A stretch of 42,186 nt of DNA, from contig RCAB01000521.1 of the NCBI GenBank assembly GCA_003640385.1, forward strand, positions 1 to 42,186, written 5' to 3'. Position numbers and translations under genes: made by a program. The notes under the pieces were generated by a model. The model had not been told where the DNA came from, did no database searches, and was given only the letters and a program-made list of their open reading frames with translations. Of the stretch, positions 1 to 11,676 are shown one piece after another. This stretch comes from Setaria digitata. Its lineage: Eukaryota; Nematoda; Chromadorea; Rhabditida; Setariidae. Within the stretch, counting starts at the first letter, position 1. The number at the start of each line of letters is the position of its first letter.

Positions 1-58
1 TTTTTTTTTCTATTAATTAATATTTTATTTAATAAATTGTTGATAAAACGAATTATAG

Positions 59-3000
59 GCATTACTTATCAGTGGATGTGATAAAAGCAAACATTGAGCT
101 AATGGCGCAAAATAAATTTAATACATTTCATTGGCATATTGTTGATATCGAATCATTTCCATATAGGTCAGAAGTTCTTCCAAATTTGGTCAATGGCGCT
201 TATACACCCAATCATATCTATACAATATCACAGATAAAGGTTCATCATTAAAATGAAATTTGTTCAGTGATTTAAATTGAAAATGAAAAAAATAATAAAA
301 AGTGCATTAAAAGAAAATTTTTGAATTAGAAGAAATTTAAAACAGTGCAATCTAATGATGCAATTTATGGTTTCATTAAAATTTTATTTTAAAACTGTGA
401 GAAAAAGTTTTATTATGGCTAAAGTTTACTTCTTTTTTTCGAATATTTCAATTGTATAATTATTCTAAAAATTCTATTAAAAAGAGGCAATTACAAAATA
501 TTACTATTATTAAATTGAAAAAAGATTTCATATTTCTGAAAACGGTTTTTATTTTCTGCTTTAAATTTTTTTCAAATCTTTTTTTAGAGCACTTCAAAAA
601 AATTTTTTCAATTTGAAGAAATTATAAATATATTAAATGCAAACAATTAATGGAGTTTAATTAAAAACGTTAAAACAAATTTATTAAAAATTAATGATAT
701 TTTACATAAATTGTTAACGATAAAAACAGAATGTAGTCAAAAATTTTGTTTGAACTTCATTTGTTAATTAAGAACCATTACTAATATTTACGGCTGAAAA
801 ATATTAAAACCACTTCACTGTATTAAAATTAAAATCGGACAAAAAGCAACTTAAATTTAAATTAAATTAAACTAAATTAAATTTAAAGACCTTTTTCGAA
901 GGAAAAAATACTTTTAAAAGAAAGGAATATTTTGATGCCACTTGGTTCTATGAAATTTTACAAAAAAAAAAAAAAAAAAAAAAAATTGGACGTTAGCAAT
1001 TTGTCTTTCTTTTTAATTTTTTTCCTCCACATAAATTTTTGCAAAATAAACACCTAAGTCCAAAATATTTGTAATTAACATTATTTGTTTTCATTAACAA
1101 TAACTTCTGGTCATTCAAATCATTGAAAAAAAAAGACGAAGATGAAACAGAAGATATTTACATTTGAGGATATCATAAATTACGGACGCTTGCGTGGTAT
1201 ACGTGTGGTACCAGAATTTGATACACCAGGTCATATGAAATCATGGGGTGTTGGCGTGAAAGGTCTATTATCGGAGTGTTATTATAAAAATGGTAGCATT
1301 TATGAGGGCTTCGAAAATTTACTCGATCCAACAAAATCCGGAACCTGGGATGTATTAATTGCTTTATTTCAGGTTTCCATTTTCTGCTTTTTTTCGCTTC
1401 TTTTCTGCTTTCTTTTCATTTCCATCCTTAATCTTGAATTAATGATAAATAGGTTGTTAGAAGACTGTTAAGAATTTATGAAACTTTCAGGAAATATTTT
1501 CGGTCTTTCCAGATAATTATATTCATCTTGGTGGTGATGAAGCAAGTTTTTGGACAACAGAATGCTGGGCTTTGAATCCTGTGGTGAAAGAATTCATGAA
1601 TGTAAAATATTTTTCTCACTTTTTTCTTTCAAGTAATTAATTTAATTGAAAAGCATTCTTGAATTTTGAAAGGTTTTCTTCATTCAAAAAAAAAAATTCA
1701 TTGCCTACCGTTTGTTTTTTCTGAATATTTATATTTACTGATATTAATAGTTAGAATAATTCCGAGCAACGATTAAAATTGTTTTTGAAAAAACTTTCTA
1801 TTTTTTTTTCTTTTTAAGATCTATGGACTTGAAGATGTTCGAAGTGTTCAAGTATGGTACTTTAATAAATTCATCACACTACTTCATGCATTAAAAGCAG
1901 GTAGAAATAAAAAGTTCATACTGTGGCAGGTGAGTATTTAATTACAATAAAGTTTATGTATGTAATTGAAACAAATAATCATTTGAAAAATTTAGTTAAT
2001 TTTTTTAACAATTAACAAAAATTTTCACAAATTTTTATCTATACTTTTTAAAATCAGTAATGCTTTTAAAATATAAAAAATAAGAATAATTCCTTTTACA
2101 ATATAATGTAAAAAAATTACGAAAATGAAAAATTAATTTAAATTTTATCAAATACTTTCGAAATTGCTACAAGAAAAAGTATTAAAAATATCATTAATTA
2201 TATTCAATTTTTGTAAGAAATGAAAAAATTTGATAAAATTTTCACAAATATTCGTTAATTTATGGATGCGAAAATATTTTAAATAGATATATTCATTTTT
2301 TTTCTTAAAAATTATTTTTGTAAAGCGTGAAAATTTCTGATTGATGAAATTTTTTTCCCCTGTTTAGGAAGCAGTAGAAAATGGAAATGTAAGCGATGAG
2401 AATTTAATTGCTCATATTTGGAAGGATAAAAAAGGCATTAAAAATGCAACTGATAAGGGATATTATGCAATCTTATCAACATGTTGGTATCTTGATTACA
2501 TATCAAGTTCTGCTGACTGGAAAACATACTATAATTGTGATCCGCAGGTTATTTTTGAAGAAAATATTAATAAAAAAAATAATCACACTATCAAAAGTAG
2601 AAAATTTAGACTTTAATTAATTACAAAGCATATTGTATAATTGCAATGTGCAAGTTGTATAAGCACGCGTAAATTTGTCAAAAAAAAAAAAGTTATTTCC
2701 AAAAAGAAGCAAAAAAAAAAAAAAAAAGATAGGTGAAGAATTCCAATTCGTATTAGCTGCCCACAAATTACCTACTTTAAATGTAAATCTATGTTTTAGA
2801 TAAATTACATCATCGGAAAAAGGAAATGTTAGAATTTGCTAATAACTGAAGAAATTTTTTTTTTTTTAATTTTTGAAATAGAGTGATTATTCAGGTTAAC
2901 AAAAGAAAAATTACGAATTTTATCTAGTTGAAAACAAAAAAAAAAAAGAAGAAAAAAAACGACAAAAATTATACATGGAATTATAGAATTTTTAAAACTC

Positions 3001-4297
3001 AAAAATTACAAAATTCTTTTACACTAATTGTTTTTGAAAAGAAGAAAAAATATTAAGCAAGAATTAAATTTTTACTTGCTTTCTTTTAAATCGTTCAAAT
3101 TAAATCAAAATTATTTTTTATTCATTTACTTCTTTTTCTATTATTTATTTTTTCGTTCATTAATTTAATAATATATTTTATTGACTGATTTATCATTTAA
3201 TTATTTGTTTATTTATTATATTTATACTGTTGTTTATTTGCCATTTATACATTATTTATTTATTAATTTTTTGTTTACTTGTTGTTTATTCTTCATTTGT
3301 TACAATTTATTTATCCATTTAGTTTAATAATATATTTTTTCTCTATTTATTTGTCTATTTCTCTATTTATTTGTTTTTACGTGCAAATTTTCTGAATTTC
3401 AGAAAAAAAAAAAGCATATGAGTTGTTGAAAAAGTAATAATTCAGTAGTAATAATATAGTAACAATAGTAATAATTCAGGATTTTAATAGTAATGAAACG
3501 CAAAAACGTCTCGTATTAGGCGGTGAGGCAGCACTTTGGGGTGAATGGGTCAATGAAAGTAACGTGATATCACGTTTATGGCCACGTGCGAGTGCAGTCG
3601 CTGAACGTTTATGGAGTTCTGCTAAAATGAAAAATGCTGAAGAAGCATGGCCAAGGTTTTTTTCAACACTTGTGGTATAATATATCCGTGTAAAATTATA
3701 ACTTGAAAGAGAAAAATTCAAAAATTAAGAAAAAATAAGGCTTGTTATGTAAAATTAGCCTAACCACATCATTATTAATGTAGTAATATGGTTTATTGCA
3801 CAGAAACTTTTAATTTAAAAAATAATTTGAAAAGGACTAACTTTGCTTTCTAATCTATCTTTTTTTTTTTTTTTTAATATTTTTGTTTTAAGGCAAGAAA
3901 TTTTGTATAAGGAAAGAGAACTAAATAAATATATTAATGCGCACTTGACGAATAATTCGATTATATTGCCAATGATAATGGAAATATTTCATTATAATAA
4001 AAATTATCAACCATGAACTGAATAATTGTCATAATATAATTTTCGTTTTTTTTTTCTTTTCTTTTAATATGTAAAATTCAAAAATTTAAATGACATAAGA
4101 AAATAGGAGCATTTTTTGCAATATCTGATTGATAAATGATATCAGTGATAACAGTGCTAGTGATAAGACTAATCTTATATTGTAGATTGTACGAAATGCA
4201 ATGCCGTATGACTGCACAAGGATATCCGATACAGCCGGCTAATGGACCGGGATATTGCGAACATGAATATAAAATACAATTACCGTTGTACGAATAA
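59..4297 (+). CDS. hex-1: Beta-hexosaminidase (GH20), 3' part, N-terminus off the left edge
   Basis: Lysosomal glycosidase that removes terminal GlcNAc/GalNAc from glycoconjugates. Seven exons: 59-239, 1169-1372, 1491-1601, 1819-1929, 2368-2547, 3480-3655, 4186-4297 (stop TAA 4295-4297); phases close exactly and give about 358 residues. Seen in order: [10 protein letters not shown] and SFPY in the first exon; [17 protein letters not shown]; the catalytic Asp-Glu in HLGGDE (third exon); FILWQ, the aromatic pocket segment; [11 protein letters not shown]; and a C-terminus ending GPGYCEHEY, like the terminal cysteine region of human HEXA/HEXB. The first visible exon matches human HEXA from about residue 178, so the signal peptide and N-terminal domain lie outside the window. 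HEXA/HEXB-type (hex-1) rather than HEXD-type, from the FHWH and SFPY context. Family assignment is very secure; the exon 2 acceptor is uncertain (1168 or 1150). Confidence 0.95.
3112..3376. repeat. ATTT-rich low-complexity tract in hexosaminidase intron
   Basis: Degenerate tetranucleotide-like tract made of TTTATT/ATTTGTTT variants, inside the intron between the fifth and sixth visible exons. No open frame or conserved motif is visible. Probably slippage-derived. Confidence 0.6.
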
Positions 4298-4342
4298 TTG
4301 AAATCATTGCTTATATCGATTATTAAACCCATTTTCATTTCT

Positions 4343-4370
4343 CATTTCAGTTATATATATAACTGAAATG
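4343..4370. repeat. 28-bp perfect palindrome downstream of hexosaminidase
   Basis: Left arm CATTTCAGTTATAT is followed directly by its exact reverse complement, with no spacer. It begins 46 bp after the stop codon, next to an N at 4380. A second partial copy of the left arm follows at 4390. Could be a genuine cruciform-prone site or a product of local misassembly. Confidence 0.7.
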
Positions 4371-4409
4371 AAAAATTATNTATAACTTTCATTTCAGTTA
4401 TATATATAT

Positions 4410-4528
4410 AAAATTATTTTATCGTTCTTTTGCATTATATTCATGCAGTAAATTAACTGATAANACTGAAATGAAAAATTATTTTATCGTTCTTTTGCAT
4501 TATATTCATGCAGTAAATTAACTGATAA
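4410..4528. repeat. 54-bp direct repeat, two copies, with N at the junction
   Basis: Positions 4410-4463 and 4475-4528 are identical over 54 bp (from AAAATTATTTTATCG to TTAACTGATAA). An N at 4464 follows copy 1, and another N lies at 4380. The second copy is preceded by ACTGAAATG, which also ends the palindrome at 4343-4370. Most simply explained by contig ends joined twice in a draft assembly. Confidence 0.85.
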
Positions 4529-4625
4529 TCATTTTATAAATTTGTTATTTATAAATGACGTTTTTCTAGCATTTCTACAATCTTATCAATAGCATAAAAT
4601 TACATAACTTTTTTATCATTAATTG

Positions 4626-4631
4626 AATAAA
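4626..4631 (+). terminator. Candidate poly(A) signal AATAAA for hexosaminidase
   Basis: First canonical AATAAA that I see downstream of the stop at 4297 (about 330 bp away). It would imply a 3' UTR containing the duplicated segment. In sequence this AT-rich such hexamers arise by chance, so the call is tentative. Confidence 0.35.
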
Positions 4632-4790
4632 TGTACATGACGAAAAGATGTAATGATAGAAAAGTTTATTTCTTATCAGAATTTTAACCTTAGTTGTAGC
4701 ATTACTAGTTTAAATATGTGTTATAACATACTTATTAGTGTGTAAAAATAATCCAAAAGTTTGTGAAAGAGAGAATTAATAAATATATAT

Positions 4791-5040
4791 GTGCATATTC
4801 GATTCATCAGAAGCATCGATGGTGAGCGAAGAAAAAAAATGATTAGCATCTGGAATCTTATAAAAAAAAATAGTAGCATGTTTCTAAGATTCTGGGAGAA
4901 CTCGGAAAGAAAAATAGTAAACTTCTTAGCTTCTCGATGGGCTGCTGATATCTTTATGCTTCTGAAGCCTAGGATGAACCCAATGCTTTTCTTGGCTTCT
5001 GGAATAACTGTTGCATGCATTCTGAATTAATTGTTAGAAT
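4791..5040. other. Compositionally distinct patch with overlapping antisense open frames
   Basis: Richer in G+C than its surroundings and open on both strands (79 codons on plus, 99 on minus), with recurrent TTCTGGAAT/TTCTGAAGC-like words and an inverted pair TCAGAAGCAT (from about 4808) and ATGCTTCTGA (about 4957). Neither translation resembles a family I know. It may be an old repeat fragment; there is no evidence that either frame is expressed. Confidence 0.3.
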
Positions 5041-8000
5041 GAATCTCTTAGATTCCGAATTTGTTCCATTTTTAATTAATTCGTGACCATGGAAGGATGT
5101 CCATCGAATTCTAATTGAAAAATCCAAAAATGAAACTTAAATTTTTTTTTGCAGCGATTTGGAAGACAAATAAAAATTTTGGACTAGTAGTTGAAAAAAA
5201 AAAAAAATAATAATACTGTAAAATTAAGATTAAAATTAAGATAAAAAAAAAAAACGAAAGAAAAGAAAAAGCAATTAGTTCCGTATTTAGTAATTTGAAA
5301 AAAAGTACACAAGTCAATATTTATTCAAACTAAATGCTTTTAATTAACTTCATCAATTACCATTCCAATTTAAAATGGCAGTTATACCGTACGTACGTAA
5401 ACTTTTTGTATTTTCATTTGAGGTTGAAAAAGCTCTTCATATATGATTAGTGCCCCATTGAAATGCATCATTATCAGTACTGTTATCATTTAGATAAAAA
5501 TTTCATCGCTCTAGTCATCCAAACAACCCTGCATTAAAAGATAGCATAAATTTAATTTGATCGTTTTTGCATATTTTATCACTTTTATCACTTTTACAGC
5601 CAATAATTACGACCTGTAGATGCGAATAACTCAGGAGGGAATGAAATTTTGTTCTTCGGTTACGTTAATTCCATTTCCAATTCTTTTTCTGATTTAATTA
5701 CTTATTACTTTTCCATTCACTTGTCTTTCTTGCTTTTTCTCACCGCATAAAATTCGCAATAAAACAAAACTTTTGCTTTAAATTATTAAAAATTTATTAC
5801 TGTTTAAGAAATAATTAAGAAAAACAATGAAATGGTGAATTTTCTTTTTTTATCTTTTTTTCCTATTAATTTTTTAATGATTAAATTTAAACACTCATTT
5901 TTTTAATTTCTTTTCAACATGTTCCTTCTTTTTCTTTGCATATGCTTTGATGTCTAAGCTCATTTAGTTATTTCAAATTGATTAGTTTTAGCTTTCACTT
6001 TTTTTTTTTTTAAATTGTAATGAAAATGGAAAAAACCAAAAAAAGAGAGAAAAATAAAAGAAGGAATAACTTCCGTTTTACTGTGACCTACTTATAAGAA
6101 AAAAAAAATTTTTTTCAGCCTATTTCATCTTTGATCATTAAATATATTTTAAAATTTCCGTTAAAATTTATGCTCTTTTAAGTTTCATTTTCAAATTCGG
6201 TTTGTTTAGTTATTTAAGCCAGAAAAATTCCATTACTTTTTTCCACCACTTTACCAAATATTAACGCTAATTTTTTATAAATTACATGAAACTTTTCAAT
6301 AATACAGCACATTCATTTATAATTATACATTTTTTTAAAAATGAATTAGTGCCTAAAAAGAAAGCATTAACAAAATAAAAAAAAAAAACCTTTATAATTC
6401 GATTCATTATCAATTGCTAATTCATCAGTTACTAATTCAATAGTCGTCAATAAAATGTTTCGCAGCTGTTTAGTTTACATGATAATAAACTAATCCTATC
6501 ATTTTTTTATTTCTTTTTGATTAGTTAAGTCTAGCATTTATTTGCTGCTTATTTACTCACTAATTTTTTATTATATATAATATTAAATATTACATATAAT
6601 AAGCAATATAACGAAACTAAGGTGCTATTGTAATGGTAGAGTTTAAAAATGATGCACATAATTTAGCCACATTGTATTGTTAGATCTTTTGAAATTTTCG
6701 ATTGATCTTTCCTGTTATTTGATCCATTTTATTTTAGCTAATTAATTTAACCATTACATTTAATTACTTGTCATTAATATAAGTATTAAGATATTAGAAA
6801 TCGACAAATAGGAGAAGCTGGTGGCAAAACTTGTCAAAAATAATGCAAATTATCACTTATTTTTACGTTGAAAGTATTGCTTGAAAATAATTAAAAATTA
6901 TAATAACAGTAATAATAACTTTTACGAATAAATAGAAGAAAAACTAGCAGTTGTACGACAATTATGCTTCTATTGCATAGTTATAAGCTAACTTAAAAAT
7001 CATATTATCGATAACATTTTCTGGATCACTCTACTGAAGAACTTTAGATATTACTATAAGCAATTGTGACGTCTACCATTAATTTTTGCATTGAGTTGTT
7101 CGTAAAACTATCAGTAAATTGTACCAAAGAATATTTTAGTACTGAATAATTCTAATAACAATGTTAAAAATAACAATAGTGATGGTAATTATTTTCAATG
7201 AACTGTCACAGAGCAATTATGGATAATGATAAAACTGATGAGGAATACTTTATATTTGGACAATTATAATATAACTGTTAATGATAACAATAGTGATAAT
7301 AATCTTTGCAATGAACACTTCAAAATGATTATGAGTAATGATAAAATTGATAACAATCTTGTTGAATCATTGATATAGCTATTGCTAATCAGCTTAATAC
7401 TGAACAACTATAAAATGAAGGAAAGAAATGGCAATAATAATAACTATATAGGATATTAAATGCAATTAAGCATAATGTTCTACGAATTATTTTTTGTTTT
7501 AAACCAAAGTAATCTTGCTATGGACATGCTTTGAAATGCGCGAAAATTTTTAAATTTTGCCAGTAATTTGAGTAAATTAATAAAAGTATCGAATTCATAT
7601 CATTATTAGTTATTTGTAATCAAATTAAAAATAAAATTACTCGAAAAAGAAAATTGTTATCATCAGTGGCAATGAGTAACATCATTATTATATGTGATAA
7701 AAAAATAAATAAATAAAAATTCGTCAAGTTCTCCAGGCACCAGTTCTAGTTGCATGTAATTAAAATAGATGTTTAACTTTAAAGCACTTAAAATTTTTAT
7801 TTCACTCTAATAATTCTACTATGAAAATTTTCCTTTGTATGCATTCATGAGAAATAGGAAAATGAATGGATTTAGAAAATTGAAAAGTTTTCTTTTTTGC
7901 TTTTGGACAATAAAATATTGCAAGATTTGTTGCCACTCTTTTTTATTTTTTATGACTATAAATAATGCACGAATGTAAAAGATTATTAAACAGCAAAAAG

Positions 8001-9017
8001 ATAATTTGAAAACGAAAAACTCGTGAATTATCAAAATGATAAAAATGTTTGACAGAAGGAATAATGATTGCTTACATAAAAAAAATAAAGATAGCGGAGA
8101 ATTCGCATTCAAAATCATTTTAACTAAAATTTCACGGCTTTTTTTTTCCTTTTTATTTAATAAAATAGCGAAAAAAAAAAGCTTCCCATGTATTCTTAAT
8201 TTTAATACCATCAAGTTTCGATTGTGAAACTCATTTAATTTTTAGCGATACACAAATTTCACCAATTAAATTAAAAGTGCTTGCTAATAGTTACTGCTAA
8301 AAACAGGAAATGAGAAAAGGTTTATAAAAAATAATTCTAAAAACTTGCTTCGCTGTTACCAAGGTTTTTTTATTCAAATTTCTTCGGATAATTTCCGTTT
8401 ATTGCTATATTTCGTTTCAAACGTATTTTCAAACGTATTTCTTCAACCGGATAATTATTTTTCAGTTTAGCAATTTCGTTTCTAATTTGTTTTTTGTTTT
8501 TCTTTCAAATAATTACAAACATGTAGATAATTTTTTTTTTGTTATTTGCTTGCTTATGATTTTATTATTCTTTCTATTTGTATTGGTTGCTTATTTTAAT
8601 CGTTATTATTGTTACTTATCGCATTATTATCATATTTTAGCACTATAAATGTAGCTTTTTGCTGCTGTTTTTCCTCTTTTTCTATTTCGTTCAATTATCA
8701 AATCATTACAGCAAAATTTATGATTAGAAAATAATCACAGACATGGAAATAAATACGAAAGAGTAAAACAAATGAAACAAACAGAATTGAAAACACATAC
8801 ATAAAATTGCTAACAATCGAATAAAATTCTTAAACATACAAATAAAAAATGCAAGCATTTAAGCAAAAAAATTCAAATGAATAAAACAGGAAATATATTT
8901 TAAAGAACAAAGCACTTCATCAGACATAGATTTTATTTGCACTTTACAAGTCAGTATAGAAAAAGCAGACGAGGTACTTTCGAAAAAAAAAAGATGAAAG
9001 GGTAGGAAAAATCGAAA

Positions 9018-9057
9018 GTCAAGAGTCGAGAGTTGTGGATCGAGAGTCGAGAATCGA
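9018..9057. repeat. GTCGAGA minirepeat
   Basis: Several diverged copies of a 7-9 bp word (GTCAAGA, GTCGAGA, ATCGAGA, GTCGAGA, ATCGAAA) in tandem. Short, local, and not associated with a gene. Confidence 0.5.
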
Positions 9058-9455
9058 AAAACAGCAGCAAAAAAAGGAAGATGAATAATTGCACTTCTAA
9101 ATAGTCGCATTCATCTTTCAGACTTGGGTCAGCCACATTGACTGGAAGGTAATTTTCTTTCGTTCAGTGCAAAAATTAAATCTAATTTCAAAATGACTGA
9201 AATACCGATTTATTGTAATAAAATTTTCTCCTGAAAAAATCCTGTTTCATTTTAATTGCATATGTGTTATATAATTATACAGCAAATTATGATATTTATA
9301 TATATCACACCTTAAATTTAATTTAATCATTTCAAATCTATCACGCAAATAATTAAACAAGTGAGAAAGAAAAAAGGAAATGAAAAAAAACAAAATAATA
9401 AAATGAAATAATCAAATATTGCACTCTTTCCCTAGCATTATATATGATGTATATT

Positions 9456-9460
<5 letters not shown>

Positions 9461-9497
<37 letters not shown>
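9461..9497. repeat. (TA)n microsatellite
   Basis: Uninterrupted TA dinucleotide tract of 37 bp. Length is likely to vary between isolates and may be compressed in the assembly. Confidence 0.95.
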
Positions 9498-9499
<2 letters not shown>

Positions 9500-11336
9500 A
9501 AATAGTCAAAATAACACGTCACCATATATACACACATTAAAAATTAATTATAAACTAGTAACAATATTTTCTAATTACAGCATTACAGCCATTCATATAT
9601 TTTAATTCATCACTATAAGATTACCACATTATGAATGCACCAATGTTCAATTACGAAATATAAATACAACTCAATTCGTCATCATGATCTGCCAAGAAAT
9701 ACAAATTAGCAAATTAATTATATATTGACATCAATAATTGACACAATCACGTCATTCGTAAACAACTTTTTTTCTCATAACATTTGTTGTTTAACTGATT
9801 TTCACTTTTTTTTTTTTTTTTCATTAAATAAACTGTCATTAAATGAAACAGTTGTGAACAAACAAAGTTTTGAAATTAAAGATTAAAATATTTTGGATGC
9901 ACATTTTACTCTGGACATTAAGTCTTTAATTAACGAGAAGGACAGCTGACACTGAGACCAATTTTTGGTCCATTTTAATGTGAATTAAAATTTATTAATT
10001 TCGAGCAAGTTTAATCACTATTATAATTAAAATTTACTGCAACTAGTGTACTAGTAAAATGGATTATGGCAGCATTATTATTTAGAAGATAATGAACACT
10101 TATTAAGATGACATTTAATTTTTAAATTCTTCTTCACTGCTATCGAGAAAAAAGGAATAAGTAGAAACTTTTGAAAGATCTGAAAAAAGGAAAGAAAATC
10201 GATAATAATAAGTTAAATATATTTTAATGCGAACGTTTGATTTCTCTATACATTATAAACGCGTATTTACTGACTATTTATAAAATTTACGAAAATTATG
10301 AAATTTTAAAACGAAAAACGATGCTCTACCTGAAAGCGACTCAAAAATAGACATATTTAATAGTCCTGATATGGTAACAAATATAATTAAAATAAATAAT
10401 TAAAATTTTAAAAATTGTGAAAATATTATTGTTATCTGCTCCAATAACACTTTAGTCATTTATATCAACCGTAAATTAACTGATTAAAATTATAACGATA
10501 TTTAAAACACTAGTGATAGTAATGAAATTTTTTAAAAAGTTTTTTTTTTCAAAGAAAATTATTACTGATGGTAATTATAAAAAATTCTTGAAAAAGAACG
10601 GTTGTTGCTACTATTATTTTCATCCTAGCAGACATATTATGAAGAAAATAAACAATGACGCAAAGAGCAGTAACAATAAAATCAATATTAATAAAAGGTG
10701 ATGAAAACAATAATTCCATTATTAATAATAATGATAGCAGAAAACTAAGTATTAAGATTTGTGATAGTAACGATGTAGTTACAGCAAAAATGATAATAGC
10801 ATTATAAAAAATAGTACTGTTGATAATAATAGTGATGCTAACAATAACAACAATAAGTAAATATGCTAATTATTTCAATGCATTTGCTAAAAATTTTTAA
10901 AACATAAGTAATAATAAGAATATTAATAATTTTTACTTATTATTATGGGAAATTAAAAATTGAGGGAATGAAATTCAACAAAATATTAAAGGATCAACAA
11001 GAAAAAAAAAACCGAAATATTGAAATTAAATGAAAATTGTAGCTGGAAAGAGAAAGATGACGAAAAGGAAATTAGTGGGAAAGCCAAAATAATTAATTGC
11101 AGTGCTTTCTATTTCATTTTTTCTCTCTTTTTCTTTATTTAAAATTCCTTAATAAAAAAGGAAAAGAAAAGTTCAAAACGTAATTGCTGCTGGAATGCAT
11201 TTTTTTTTTTTTGTTTGGAAAAAATCTTTTCTAACCGATCATTGATCTCATCATCAAACTTTGTGAGTATTAAATGAAATGAACTTTTTCCAGTCGTTTC
11301 TATAGGATCACTGATCACATAAAGCAAAAATGGAGT

Positions 11337-11530
11337 AAAATGAAATGAAGTGAAGTGAAATTGATATGATATGAAATGAAAAACTTGGATAAAGTTGAAG
11401 TGAAATTAAAATGAGAGGAAACTAAGATGAAATGAAATTGAGAAGAAATGAAACTGAGATGAAATAGAGATGAAATGAAATTGAAATGAAGCGAAATTGA
11501 AATGAAGCGAAATTGAAATGAAATAGAAGT
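11337..11530. repeat. Degenerate GAAAT/GAAATTGA pentamer-like repeat
   Basis: Nearly 200 bp of purine-rich sequence made of GAAAT, GAAGT, GAAATTGA and GAGATGAAAT variants, including near-exact doublets of AAATGAAGCGAAATTG around 11484-11515. It ends about 20 bp before the TATA box of the 46-residue gene, so it sits as an upstream purine tract of that promoter. Confidence 0.8.
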
Positions 11531-11552
11531 GGGAGTGTACTCCGGGTGTGTC

Positions 11553-11586
11553 TATATAAAATGGCTGACTGATGTGAGTGGCTCAG
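11553..11586 (+). promoter_or_regulatory. TATA box and initiator of the 46-residue gene
   Basis: TATATAAA at 11553-11560 is followed by a TCAGTT initiator with its A at 11585, 32 bp from the first T of the TATA box, the usual core-promoter spacing. Predicted transcription would start near 11585 and give a 5' leader of about 92 nt before the ATG at 11677. No AG acceptor suitable for trans-splicing is obvious just before the ATG. Promoter elements are rarely this clear in such AT-rich sequence, but function is inferred. Confidence 0.55.
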
Positions 11587-11676
11587 TTGCCTGCTTCATT
11601 TTCCATTCGGCTTCTGCCTTTCTTCTTTTTTTTTTCCAATCTTTTATTTTTTAACTTTTTTTTAAAAATTTATCTA

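Larger units (their letters stand above)
4632..11336. other. Intergenic region, AT-rich, no supported gene
   Basis: About 6.7 kb of homopolymer-rich sequence. Open frames here are AT-driven (Phe/Lys/Asn/Ile-rich, no recognisable domain) and I found no exon with convincing splice sites and coding bias. It holds a compositionally different patch at 4790-5040, degenerate ATGATAA/ACAATAGTGAT repeats at about 7140-7370 and 10690-10860, a GTCGAGA-type minirepeat at 9018-9057 and a TA microsatellite at 9461-9497. Confidence 0.6.

Noticed and set aside
1142..1471. ATG-initiated 109-codon frame as a separate gene
   Set aside because: It is exon 2 of hexosaminidase plus flanking intron; the ATG lies in the intron and the C-terminal part after 1372 is intronic Phe-rich sequence.
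3476..3721. 81-codon minus-strand frame
   Set aside because: Exact antisense shadow of hexosaminidase exon 6, whose sense translation matches GH20.
7819..8227. 131-codon minus and 63-codon plus frames
   Set aside because: Phe/Lys/Leu/Ile-rich translations from homopolymer sequence, no domain, no splice partners, no compositional contrast.
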